Positions 18,663 to 26,545 of a stretch of DNA of 64,000 nt are shown here, in pieces; within the stretch, counting starts at the first letter, position 1; each line of letters begins with the position of its first letter. The DNA comes from an uncultured Lachnospiraceae bacterium (GTDB lineage: Bacteria > Bacillota > Clostridia > Lachnospirales > Lachnospiraceae): assembly GCA_910577165.1 (NCBI GenBank), contig CAJTLX010000002.1, positions 1 to 64,000 of the forward strand, given 5' to 3'. The position numbers and the translations under genes are program-made. The notes beneath the pieces were generated by a model. The model was not told the origin of the DNA, made no database searches, and saw only the letters and a list, made by a program, of their open reading frames with translations.

Positions 18663-20060
18663 ATGGTAATTACAATGTATGAAATTGATTTTTGTCATCC
18701 CGTTCCCGTGTACTTTATTGGGATAGGAGGCTCGAACATGAGCGGACTTGCAGAACTTTTGCACTCCCGTCACTTTCTAGTAAGCGGCTCCGACCAAAAT
18801 CATAGCCCGGTCTGTGAACGGTTAGAACAGATGGGAATTTCTGTATTCTACTCCCAGGAGGAAGCGCATATCTCATCAATATTTGCATTTGTTGTCTATA
18901 CTGCTGCCATCCGTGAGGATAACCCGGAATTTGCTGCCGCCAAAAAGCTTGGCATTCCACTTTTAAGCCGCGCCGAGTTTTTGGGTCAGCTTATGCGCCA
19001 ATATAAAGATGCCATCGGCGTGGCGGGAACGCACGGAAAAACAACAACTTCCTCGATGCTCTCCATGATTTTTTTGGAGGCGGGGCTTGACCCGACCATC
19101 TCCCTTGGCGCGGTGTTAGAACCGATCGGCAGCAGTTCGCGTGTGGGACACTCCGATCATTTTATTGTGGAATCCTGCGAGTACACCAACAGCTTCCTCC
19201 ATTTTTATCCACGCCATGAAATTATTCTCAATATAGAAGCGGAACATCTAGACTTCTTTAAAGATATCGAGGATATCCGCAACTCTTTCCGCCTTTTTAT
19301 GGAAAAACTTGAGGGCGGTCATCTGGTGATCCAGGGAGATATTGAAGGGCTTAATGTACTGACCGAGGGGCTTAATGCTTCCATCACCACCTACGGACTT
19401 GAGGGAAAGGGAAAAACCTACGACTATACCGCTGCAAATATTACTTATGATGAAAATGATTTCGGCAGCTATGATCTGATGCGCGGAAATACCTGTATTG
19501 CGCATATCTCCCTCCATGTCGTCGGCGCGCACAATATCTCAAACTCCGTTGCGGCAGCAGCGATGGCAGACCTTTTGGGGGTTCCGGTTTCTGCCATTAT
19601 CTCCGCCCTGCACCATTTTGGCGGCGCGAAGCGACGCTTTGAGAAAAAGGGCGTGGTAAATGGAGTCACGGTTGTGGATGATTATGCACATCACCCGTCA
19701 GAAATCCACGCCACTCTAACTGCGGCGAGACATTATCCACACCGGGAACTCTGGTGTGTTTTCCAGCCGCACACCTACTCGCGCACCAAGCTCCTTTTTG
19801 ACGATTTTATTCGGGTTCTCTCCCTTGCGGATAAGATTGTGCTTGCCGACATCTATGCTTCGCGCGAAAAAGATCCGGGGGATATTTCCTCACGCGATCT
19901 CGCGAAAAAACTAAAAAGTGCCGGGAAGGATGTGTATTATTTCCCATCTTTTGAAGAAATTCAAAAATTTTTATTATCCCATTGTAAACACGGCGACTTG
20001 TTGATAACTATGGGAGCCGGAGATATCGTAAATGTTGGCGAAGCGATATTAAAGAACTAA
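18663..20060 (+). CDS. murC: UDP-N-acetylmuramate--L-alanine ligase
   Basis: A 465-residue Mur ligase that adds L-alanine to UDP-N-acetylmuramic acid with ATP in cytosolic peptidoglycan precursor synthesis. The N-terminal FIGIGGSNMSGLAELL is the UDP-binding loop typical of MurC. GVAGTHGKTTTSSML (about residue 120) is the ATP-binding P-loop, and DDYAHHPSEI and FQPHTYSRT are conserved in the central and C-terminal domains. Length matches the family. The first ATG is close to GGAAAGGAT; the fourth-codon ATG (MYEIDF) matches the usual family N-terminus but is too far from the site. Sequences matching the DnaA-box consensus occur inside the gene at 19205, 19682 and 19733. Confidence 0.96.
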   Translation: MVITMYEIDFCHPVPVYFIGIGGSNMSGLAELLHSRHFLVSGSDQNHSPVCERLEQMGISVFYSQEEAHISSIFAFVVYTAAIREDNPEFAAAKKLGIPLLSRAEFLGQLMRQYKDAIGVAGTHGKTTTSSMLSMIFLEAGLDPTISLGAVLEPIGSSSRVGHSDHFIVESCEYTNSFLHFYPRHEIILNIEAEHLDFFKDIEDIRNSFRLFMEKLEGGHLVIQGDIEGLNVLTEGLNASITTYGLEGKGKTYDYTAANITYDENDFGSYDLMRGNTCIAHISLHVVGAHNISNSVAAAAMADLLGVPVSAIISALHHFGGAKRRFEKKGVVNGVTVVDDYAHHPSEIHATLTAARHYPHRELWCVFQPHTYSRTKLLFDDFIRVLSLADKIVLADIYASREKDPGDISSRDLAKKLKSAGKDVYYFPSFEEIQKFLLSHCKHGDLLITMGAGDIVNVGEAILKN

Positions 20061-20061
20061 G

Positions 20062-20284
20062 TTATCCACATTATCCACAACCTTATCAACGCTCTCTTTG
20101 CGGTTATGGTTGTGGATTCTTTTTTCCGCAACTCTTTCTACAAAAGTAGACGATTTTCTTTGAGAGCGGCAGTTTACAAGCATTCTTGCGGGAAAGCTGG
20201 CTCCTCTTTATTCTACAATTGTAGAACAGTTTTCTTTTGTCCACATTATCCACATTATCCACGTTATCCACAAAGTTATCCCCG
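20062..20284 (+). repeat. Cluster of DnaA-box sequences between murC and the dnaD-like gene
   Basis: Four exact TTATCCACA boxes lie at 20062, 20071, 20246 and 20264. Near matches are TTGTCCACA (20237), TTATCCACG (20255), TTATCCCCG (20276) and TTATCAACG (20083). Boxes at 20237-20272 are four contiguous 9-mers with no spacer, all in one orientation; 20062-20079 is a contiguous pair. Between the two groups lie two dyads, TCTAC-AAAA-GTAGA (20137-20150) and TTCTACAATTGTAGAA (20211-20226). DnaA, the bacterial replication initiator, binds TTATNCACA. No dnaA, dnaN or rpmH lies nearby, so this may be a regulatory or titration site, or less likely an origin. Confidence 0.8.
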
Positions 20285-20328
20285 ACTTGTTTAGTACAAA
20301 CTCGCTTCTTTTCTTTTTCTTATCCTTG

Positions 20329-20337
20329 TGCTATACT
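20329..20337 (+). promoter_or_regulatory. Extended -10 promoter for the dnaD-like/dnaC-like operon
   Basis: TGCTATACT is an extended -10 element 43 bp upstream of the dnaD-like start and 45 bp downstream of the last DnaA-box-like 9-mer. No good -35 hexamer is seen. The spacing would let DnaA bound at the cluster influence this promoter (inference). Confidence 0.5.
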
Positions 20338-20380
20338 CTGTTTGCAACAAAATTCAATTTAAATGCTTAGGGGGGAAGCC

Positions 20381-21487
20381 ATGTCTGCCGTACTCACACT
20401 CTCACATGGAGCCAAAAATGAATATACCATTATCTCAAATGCCTTTATTGACCATTATATGCCGCAGGCGAACGGATCATATGTCAAAGTTTATCTCTAT
20501 CTTTTGCGCCTTGCGAGCGATCCAGACAGCATTACGCTCTCCCTTATCGCTGACCGGCTTGAGGAGACGGAGAAAGATATTGAGCGCGCCCTAAAATACT
20601 GGGAAAAACAAAAACTGATAAAGCTTACGCGCGATAATGCGAACTCGATCACGGATATCGTCTTTCTGCCCCTTATGCCGGACAATGAGCTAAAGGAATC
20701 TTCCTGCACTAAGGAGCCACCTCCAAAGAAAACCGCGGAAAGTTCCGATGCGGACAAAGAGGAGGCAGAAGAGTCTTCCTGCTGCCATTTTGAGAAGCCG
20801 GATTACTCAAACGCACAGATTACCGCACTGACCTCTCTCGATGAGGTAAAAAAACTGATCTCCCATTTAGAGCGGATACTTGGACGGCTGTTAAAGCCCT
20901 CCGATGTGCAGACGCTTTTATTCCTCTATGAGAGTTTAGGATTCTCTACAGAGCTTATCACCTATCTATATGAATACTGCGCCTCACGAAATAAGAAAAG
21001 TACCTCCTATATTGAGGCCGTCGGTATTGCCTGGGCACAGGCAGGTGTGGATAACATAGAAAAAGCGGAAGTAGAAACCGCAATATACAGCCAGGGCTAC
21101 ACGATCGTCAATCGGGCTTTTGGCCTAAACCGCGCACCGGGCAGCATTGAGCTAAAATATATCCACCGCTGGTTTGCCACCTTCGGTTTTAATGGGGAGA
21201 TTATTGAGGAGGCCTGCAATCGCACAATGCTCTCCACCTCCAGACCGGATTTTAAGTACACCGACAAGATCCTTACTAACTGGCATACGGCGGGAATCAA
21301 GAACAAAGCGGATATCGCCGTACTTGACTCCGAATTTGCCCGCAAAAAACCGATAAAGTCAAAACCGGAAATCACCCCGCCATCCTCAAACCGTTTTACC
21401 GCGTTCCCGCAACGCAAATATACTGCCTCCGACTATTCCGCGCTGGAGGAGATGCTATTAAGAAAGGACTGCACACATGCCGATTAA
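20381..21487 (+). CDS. DnaD-domain replication initiation protein
   Basis: A 368-residue protein. The N-terminal winged-helix part (about 1-95: NGSYVKVYLYLLRLASDPDS, ERALKYWEKQKLIKL) resembles the DnaD/DnaB N-domain. An acidic linker (about 100-145) leads to two DnaD C-terminal-type helical domains (about 150-235 and 240-315), seen as SDVQTLLFLYESLGFSTELI and ELKYIHRWFATFGFNGEIIE. Such proteins bind DNA and help load the replicative helicase in Firmicutes. The ATG at 20381 follows AGGGGGGAAG. It overlaps the helicase-loader gene by 11 bp, mirroring the B. subtilis dnaB-dnaI pair. Confidence 0.85.
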   Translation: MSAVLTLSHGAKNEYTIISNAFIDHYMPQANGSYVKVYLYLLRLASDPDSITLSLIADRLEETEKDIERALKYWEKQKLIKLTRDNANSITDIVFLPLMPDNELKESSCTKEPPPKKTAESSDADKEEAEESSCCHFEKPDYSNAQITALTSLDEVKKLISHLERILGRLLKPSDVQTLLFLYESLGFSTELITYLYEYCASRNKKSTSYIEAVGIAWAQAGVDNIEKAEVETAIYSQGYTIVNRAFGLNRAPGSIELKYIHRWFATFGFNGEIIEEACNRTMLSTSRPDFKYTDKILTNWHTAGIKNKADIAVLDSEFARKKPIKSKPEITPPSSNRFTAFPQRKYTASDYSALEEMLLRKDCTHAD

Positions 21488-22478
21488 GAATCATCAGTAT
21501 AATTCCATACTGCGCGAATATGACGCAAGACGCTTAAAAAGCCATCGTGAAGCCATGGCGCGGCGCGAGGAAGTCTACCTAAAAATCCCGCGTCTAAAAG
21601 AGATTGACGATGCGATCGCGCATGGATCCGTTCAAAGTGCCAAACTCTCACTAAGCGGCAGTCCGGAAGCACTTTCCTCCCTGCGCGAAAAAAATAATGC
21701 ACTCTCCGCCGAAAAAGGGGCATTACTTGTCGCCCACGGGTACCCGGAAGACTATCTAAAACCAAAATACTTCTGTCCGGATTGCTCTGATACTGGCTTT
21801 ATTGGCAGGGAAAAATGCCATTGTTTCCAGCAGGCGATCGTGGATCTGCTCTACTCGCAGGCCAATGTCCGGCAGGCGATCGAAAAGGAAAATTTTGACA
21901 CCTTCTCCTATGCCTACTATCCGGATGACTATATTGAAGAATCCGTAAAAACACCACCGCGGGAACATATGCACCATGTGGTAGCGCGCGCCAAAGAGTT
22001 TATCGCGGATTTTGATACGAAACCGGGCAATCTCTTAATCTACGGCAATACCGGTGTGGGCAAGACCTTTCTCACCAACTGCATTGCACGGGAGTTAATT
22101 TTTTCCGGACATACGGTTATTTATCTAACCGCATTCGAGCTTTTTGATATTTTGGAACGCCGCAAATTTACACGCCAGACCGAGCAGGAGGAGGAGTACA
22201 GCGAGGCGGCGGATCAGTTTACCCATATTCGCGACTGTGATCTTCTGATTATCGACGATCTCGGCACCGAGCTAAACAATACCTTTATCTCCTCGCAGCT
22301 CTACCAGTGCATCAATGAGAGGCTGCTTGGAAAAAAGGCTACCATTATCTCAACAAACTTCTCGATTGATCAGTTAAAAAATAATTACAGCGAGCGTATT
22401 TTTTCCCGCATTACTGGCAATTATACCGTTTTAAAAATTGTCGGGGAGGATATTCGACTTCGCAAAAAGCTCTTCTAG
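21477..22478 (+). CDS. DnaC/DnaI-type helicase loader ATPase
   Basis: A 333-residue AAA+ protein. The N-terminal region contains a probable zinc site, Cys100, Cys103, Cys114 and Cys116 (CPDC...CHC), as in DnaI. The ATPase part has Walker A GNTGVGKT (190-197), Walker B LLIIDDLGTE (256-265) and sensor sequence TIISTNFS. It loads the replicative helicase onto single-stranded DNA in cooperation with DnaD-type proteins. The start overlaps the dnaD-like gene, with AAAGGA upstream, so translation is coupled. No terminator is visible between it and the next promoter. Confidence 0.88.
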   Translation: MPIKNHQYNSILREYDARRLKSHREAMARREEVYLKIPRLKEIDDAIAHGSVQSAKLSLSGSPEALSSLREKNNALSAEKGALLVAHGYPEDYLKPKYFCPDCSDTGFIGREKCHCFQQAIVDLLYSQANVRQAIEKENFDTFSYAYYPDDYIEESVKTPPREHMHHVVARAKEFIADFDTKPGNLLIYGNTGVGKTFLTNCIARELIFSGHTVIYLTAFELFDILERRKFTRQTEQEEEYSEAADQFTHIRDCDLLIIDDLGTELNNTFISSQLYQCINERLLGKKATIISTNFSIDQLKNNYSERIFSRITGNYTVLKIVGEDIRLRKKLF

Positions 22479-22521
22479 GATATACATTTTTCACAATTCG
22501 CGTTTTCTTGTGCATTTTCTC

Positions 22522-22550
22522 TTGAAGGAAAACCGCGAAAATGCTATAAT
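22522..22550 (+). promoter_or_regulatory. Sigma-A-type promoter for the PRPP synthetase gene
   Basis: TTGAAG (22522-22527) and TATAAT (22545-22550) are separated by exactly 17 bp; the start codon lies 33 bp after the -10 box. Confidence 0.75.
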
Positions 22551-22582
22551 AAGGCAACAAAATCACTTTGGAGGGTAATATC

Positions 22583-23761
22583 ATGCCGCAGGAAAAGTAT
22601 TCAGCAACCATCCCGGTCGGAACTTTAGGTATCGTGGCACTGGAAAGTTCCCGCACACTTGGACAAAAGATCAACGATTATATTGTACAATGGAGAAGGG
22701 AACGAGAACACGAGCATGCATCAACCATTGCCTTTACTGGTTATGAGCGGGATAATTATCTGATTGAGGCACAATGTCCCCGCTTTGGCACTGGTGAGGC
22801 GAAAGGTCTGATTAGGGAGAGTGTGCGCGGAGACGATCTCTATCTTTTAGTGGATGTTTGTAATTATAGCTTGACCTACACCGTCTGCGGACATAAAAAT
22901 CATATGTCGCCAGACGACCATTTCCAGGATCTAAAACGCATTATTGCAGCATTAAACGGCAAGGCGCGCCGCATCACGGTGATTATGCCATACCTGTATG
23001 AGAGCCGCCAGCACAAGAGAAATACAAGGGAATCCCTCGACTGCGCACTCGCATTGCAGGAGCTTGTCAATATGGGCGTGGAAAATATTATTACGTTCGA
23101 TGCGCATGATCCGCGCGTGCAGAACGCGATCCCTCTAAAGAGTTTTGAGACAATTATGCCGACCTACCAGTTTATCAAAGCACTCCTAAATAATGTTCCC
23201 GATCTGACGATCGATGCGGATCATATGATGGCAATCAGCCCGGACGAGGGGGCGATGGGCAGAGCGGTCTATTTTGCGACCGTACTCGGACTTGATATTG
23301 GGATGTTCTACAAACGCCGCGATTACTCCAAAATCGTGGATGGGCGCAATCCGCTTATCGCGCATGAATTTCTTGGTCAAAACCTAAAGGGCAAGGATGT
23401 GGTAATTCTCGACGATATGATCTCCTCCGGCGAGAGTATGCTCGATGTCGCGCAGGAATTAAAAAAGCGCGATGCCGGACGCATCTTTATCTGCTCTACT
23501 TTCGGTCTGTTTACTAACGGGCTGGAGACATTTGATAAGGCATATAATGAAGGACTCTTCGATCGCATTATCACCACAAACCTTATCTATCAGCCGGACG
23601 AGCTGCTTAAACGCGAGTATTATCTGACGGCGGATATGAGCAAATATATTGCAAAACTGATTGACGCGCTCAATCATGACGCTTCCATCAGCGAATTTTT
23701 AGATCAGACCAGCCGGATTCAGACCTTTGTACAAAAATATCGCGAAAATCAGAAACAATAA
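22583..23761 (+). CDS. prs: Ribose-phosphate pyrophosphokinase (PRPP synthetase)
   Basis: A 392-residue enzyme that converts ribose 5-phosphate and ATP to PRPP, the precursor of purines, pyrimidines, NAD, His and Trp. The PRPP-binding loop VVILDDMISSGESMLD (about residue 275) and the upstream ITVIMPYLYESRQHKRN and TFDAHDPRVQNAIP motifs are diagnostic. It is longer than the usual 310-320 residue enzymes because of an N-terminal extension and inserts, a form I associate with Clostridia. The ATG at 22583 follows GGAGGG. It has its own promoter and a striking 44-bp palindrome after the stop. Confidence 0.9.
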   Translation: MPQEKYSATIPVGTLGIVALESSRTLGQKINDYIVQWRREREHEHASTIAFTGYERDNYLIEAQCPRFGTGEAKGLIRESVRGDDLYLLVDVCNYSLTYTVCGHKNHMSPDDHFQDLKRIIAALNGKARRITVIMPYLYESRQHKRNTRESLDCALALQELVNMGVENIITFDAHDPRVQNAIPLKSFETIMPTYQFIKALLNNVPDLTIDADHMMAISPDEGAMGRAVYFATVLGLDIGMFYKRRDYSKIVDGRNPLIAHEFLGQNLKGKDVVILDDMISSGESMLDVAQELKKRDAGRIFICSTFGLFTNGLETFDKAYNEGLFDRIITTNLIYQPDELLKREYYLTADMSKYIAKLIDALNHDASISEFLDQTSRIQTFVQKYRENQKQ

Positions 23762-23790
23762 AAATGAAAATCATCTACTTTTTACCTTCC

Positions 23791-23834
23791 CAGCCCGATA
23801 TTTATTCTACAATTGTAGAATAAATATCGGGCTG
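23791..23834. terminator. 44-bp perfect palindrome after prs
   Basis: Arms of 22 bp run from CAGCCCGATATTTATTCTAC to GTAGAATAAATATCGGGCTG with no unpaired centre. The transcript would fold into a very stable hairpin and may end or protect the prs mRNA, but no T run follows on either strand. The centre TTCTACAATTGTAGAA is identical to the dyad at 20211-20226 and matches the TACANNTGTA consensus of the CopY/BlaI regulator family. It may be a protein-binding site instead. Confidence 0.6.
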
Positions 23835-23878
23835 ATTCACTTGTTTCCTGCACAAAATTGCAAAATTTTTAAATTTCT

Positions 23879-23906
23879 TGTAACGAATCCCGCTCCAAGT
23901 CGGATA
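23879..23906 (+). promoter_or_regulatory. Candidate ECF-type promoter upstream of the sigma-factor gene
   Basis: TGTAAC (23879-23884) followed after 16 bp by CGGATA (23901-23906) has the AAC-containing -35 shape and spacing of ECF-sigma promoters, and lies 22 bp before the sigma gene. Autoregulation is inferred. Confidence 0.45.
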
Positions 23907-23927
23907 TATATGCGAGAGGAGGTCAAG

Positions 23928-24425
23928 ATGGAAGAATTATACGAACAAAACGCTGAGATCGTATATCGTTTTCTGTATTCCATCTGCAAAAATGAACAGC
24001 TTGCGGAGGACTTGACGCAGGAAACCTTTCTGCAGGCTTACAAATCCATTGAACGCTTTGATGGAAGCTGTAAAATTTCAAGCTGGCTTTGTCAGATTGC
24101 AAAACATCTGCTCTATCGCCACTACCACAAAACCAAGCGCGAAATTCCTGTTGCCCTTGATGGGACAGAGGATCTTTTCTTGGAGAGTAGCAATTTCGAC
24201 GGGCGAGTGATCGCAAAGCTTGAACTGATGGAGGTGTTTAAGGAAATGCAGAAGCTGCCGCCTGCCATGCGCGAAGTGATCTATCTGCGCATCACGGGCG
24301 AACTGACCTTTGGCGAGATCGGGGAAATTATGGGGAAAAATGAAAACTGGGCGCGCGTCACTTTTTATCGCGGAAAAGAAATTTTATGGAAAGGAAGGGA
24401 AAATAAAAATGGAAGAAAAAAATAA
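23928..24425 (+). CDS. ECF-type RNA polymerase sigma factor
   Basis: A 165-residue sigma-70 family protein. Region 2 (AEIVYRFLYSICKNEQLAEDLTQETFLQAY) and region 4 (KLPPAMREVIYLRITGELTF...ENWARVTFYRGKE) are both present with no region 3, as in ECF factors. The start at 23928 follows GAGGAGG; the open frame upstream has no such site. It redirects RNA polymerase to stress or envelope promoters. The downstream gene, overlapping by 17 bp, encodes its likely membrane anti-sigma factor. Confidence 0.88.
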   Translation: MEELYEQNAEIVYRFLYSICKNEQLAEDLTQETFLQAYKSIERFDGSCKISSWLCQIAKHLLYRHYHKTKREIPVALDGTEDLFLESSNFDGRVIAKLELMEVFKEMQKLPPAMREVIYLRITGELTFGEIGEIMGKNENWARVTFYRGKEILWKGRENKNGRKK

Positions 24426-25296
24426 AAATTTTAACTGTAATAAAAATTTGACCAATTACAAGATAAGCTGCGATATTATCCGGGACTTATTGCCATCCTA
24501 TATGGACGATCTCTGCTCTATGGATTCTCAGACCATGATCAGAGAACATCTCTTGGTCTGCCCGGACTGTGCAGCACTTGCGCGGGCATTCAGGGAATCA
24601 GAAGTCGCAGAAAAAAAACGGGAGACAAAACAGATCGCCTACATGAAAAAATTCAAAAAACATATAGGAATCAAAGAATTTATTGGGCTTACCCTTCTGC
24701 TTCTTATTGCTGGAGCGAGTCTTACCATTTTTTCCAATTTATATGGAGCTTTACCGATCTATTTTACTGTCCTGCCCTTTATTGTCATTATCCTTCCCCT
24801 GCTCCTCTTTGACGCTCATTTTCTGCTTTCCGACCATATCACAAAAAGCCAGAGAACCGAGTCAAAAATCATTCTGACCATCGCCGCCAGCCTCTTTCTT
24901 GCCGCAGGAATTCTTCTCGCCCTCGTCAGTACACAGTGGATACAGAATGAGTATTATCCCCTCGGTCTTGAAGCCGCGCAGCTAGGCAAATTTTTAAATG
25001 TACTATACCATCTTTTCGCGCTCGGTGAACTGAGTATTTTTATTATCTGCGTTGTATTTACTCTAAAAACCTCAAATTCACATGGCATTATAATTAGCAT
25101 CAGTATTACCGGGCTTTTTCTTATCCTTTATATTCACTCGATTTTTGGGACTCTCTTCTCCGTACCTGCTTTTAAAAAGGCATTATGGCAGTCCCTCTAT
25201 CTTCTGTTAGAGAGCAGCGTTATCGCGGCGATCACCGCACTGCTTGAAAAGAGAAGGCTTACGTTAAGCCAAACATCCAGTGAATCCAGCCGCTGA
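24409..25296 (+). CDS. Zinc-finger (zf-HC2) membrane anti-sigma factor
   Basis: A 295-residue protein. The N-terminal cytosolic domain has CDIIRDLLPSYMDDL and the HLLVCPDC signature of zinc-binding anti-sigma domains (about 17-60). Six or so membrane segments then fill the rest (about 95-285). It should hold the upstream-encoded sigma factor at the membrane until a signal releases it. The start follows AAGGAAGGG inside the sigma gene. Its last 38 bp overlap the convergent restriction-enzyme gene tail-to-tail, which is unusual and suggests the R-M pair was placed close against this unit. Confidence 0.82.
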   Translation: MEEKNKNFNCNKNLTNYKISCDIIRDLLPSYMDDLCSMDSQTMIREHLLVCPDCAALARAFRESEVAEKKRETKQIAYMKKFKKHIGIKEFIGLTLLLLIAGASLTIFSNLYGALPIYFTVLPFIVIILPLLLFDAHFLLSDHITKSQRTESKIILTIAASLFLAAGILLALVSTQWIQNEYYPLGLEAAQLGKFLNVLYHLFALGELSIFIICVVFTLKTSNSHGIIISISITGLFLILYIHSIFGTLFSVPAFKKALWQSLYLLLESSVIAAITALLEKRRLTLSQTSSESSR

Positions 25297-26545
25297 TGGT
25301 GGAAGAGCGGCGAATATAAGTACTCTCACTCTCCACCTTATAGAGATTTGATCTTTGCATAATGGCGACAATTTTCGCCTTATCCGGCATCGCGCCCGTT
25401 TCCATATAAAAATCAAAAGTTTCCCGAAACGCGCGGTGCCGCAAAATCGCCTCGCAAAATGCCAGCTGCCGCTGCCTGTAATTTAAATTTATCACGCGCC
25501 TCCCGAGCGCGCTTAAAGAGTAGACCGGCTTATGCCCATCATAATGTTTTTCCAACAATCCCAGATACCTTGCCGCATCCGTATAATAATTGGTCTGTCT
25601 GAGATCAAAGGCATATTCCTCCGTAACGCGCTCGCGGCTTAACTCCCTTGTATTTAACAATTCGCAGAGATTGATCACGCGCTCAAAGCGGTTTGCCTGC
25701 GGAAAGGAAATCTCAGGTTCTGCGACTATCTGCGTATGCAAAGCGACTTCCCTCAGATCAGAGAGAGCAATTGCTGTATCTTCAATGGAATAATTTTTAT
25801 GTCGGATAAGAACCAGTGAATTATACAAATCCGGATTAGAAAACTTATATTCATACAGATGGAAAATCCCGTTGGAATACACAAGAAAAACGGGTCTGAC
25901 CTTCTTTGTTATGCGGCTGCTCCACGTCCGAAACGGATAGTAGAGCTGCCGCACCAAGAAATCGTCCGAGAGATCGCGCTTTGCCTCAAACAGTGCGAGA
26001 CTTTTCTCTCCCTCAAATGCCGCGTCAATCTCAATTTGGGAATTATTTACAGAAACTGCCGTCGGCATCTTGGTATGGAAATTCTGAATATAAAAATCAA
26101 ATTGTCCCGATCCCATGCGCCCGGCCACCGTAGGATAGAGAAGATCCTCCTCCAAAAAATCAGAGAGCATTCCACAAGCCAAAGCGGCGTTTATCGCGAT
26201 CGCCTCACTCGGAATATTATTCATGTCAAAACTTTGAAGCCCAAAGGGCAGACGGGTGTATGTGATTGTGGTATCAAGTGTCTCAAAAGGCTGATATGCC
26301 TTAAAATAAGAGATCACATAATCCCCTCTGGAGATGGGCAGGATAGCGAGATCATTCTCTGAAAAAATCTGCGGCAGATTGATCCCATGATCAAATTTTG
26401 CCATCAGACGCGGCTCGCGGTATTCCTTTATCTGCGATGCAGAAATAATAAATTTCCCCTCCGCCTCAATCCGCGATAAAATCTCATATTTTTCAAACAA
26501 AGCCTCCCACGCGAGATCATTTTTACTTTTTGTCTGCTCACTCAT
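25259..26545 (-). CDS. Probable type II restriction endonuclease, PD-(D/E)XK type
   Basis: A 428-residue protein whose start overlaps the stop of an adenine methyltransferase gene by 8 bp. A PD-(D/E)XK-like core is visible: Asp174 in IEIDAAFEGE, then ALFEAKRD with Glu187 and Lys189. Preceding strands (SGQFDFYIQNFHTKMPTAV) and following strands (RPVFLVYSNGIFHLYEY) fit a nuclease fold. The C-terminal third looks like winged-helix DNA-binding sequence (YTDAARYLGLLEKH...YSLSALGRRVINL). Pairing with the methyltransferase supports restriction; the recognition site is not known. It is not the short DpnII/MboI type by length. Confidence 0.75.
   Translation of the reverse strand: MSEQTKSKNDLAWEALFEKYEILSRIEAEGKFIISASQIKEYREPRLMAKFDHGINLPQIFSENDLAILPISRGDYVISYFKAYQPFETLDTTITYTRLPFGLQSFDMNNIPSEAIAINAALACGMLSDFLEEDLLYPTVAGRMGSGQFDFYIQNFHTKMPTAVSVNNSQIEIDAAFEGEKSLALFEAKRDLSDDFLVRQLYYPFRTWSSRITKKVRPVFLVYSNGIFHLYEYKFSNPDLYNSLVLIRHKNYSIEDTAIALSDLREVALHTQIVAEPEISFPQANRFERVINLCELLNTRELSRERVTEEYAFDLRQTNYYTDAARYLGLLEKHYDGHKPVYSLSALGRRVINLNYRQRQLAFCEAILRHRAFRETFDFYMETGAMPDKAKIVAIMQRSNLYKVESESTYIRRSSTISGWIHWMFGLT

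Noticed and set aside
20062..20284. The chromosomal replication origin itself
   Set aside because: DnaA boxes are convincing, but dnaA, dnaN, recF, gyrB and rpmH are absent, and I see no clear AT-rich unwinding element or DnaA-trio. Kept as a DnaA-binding cluster only.
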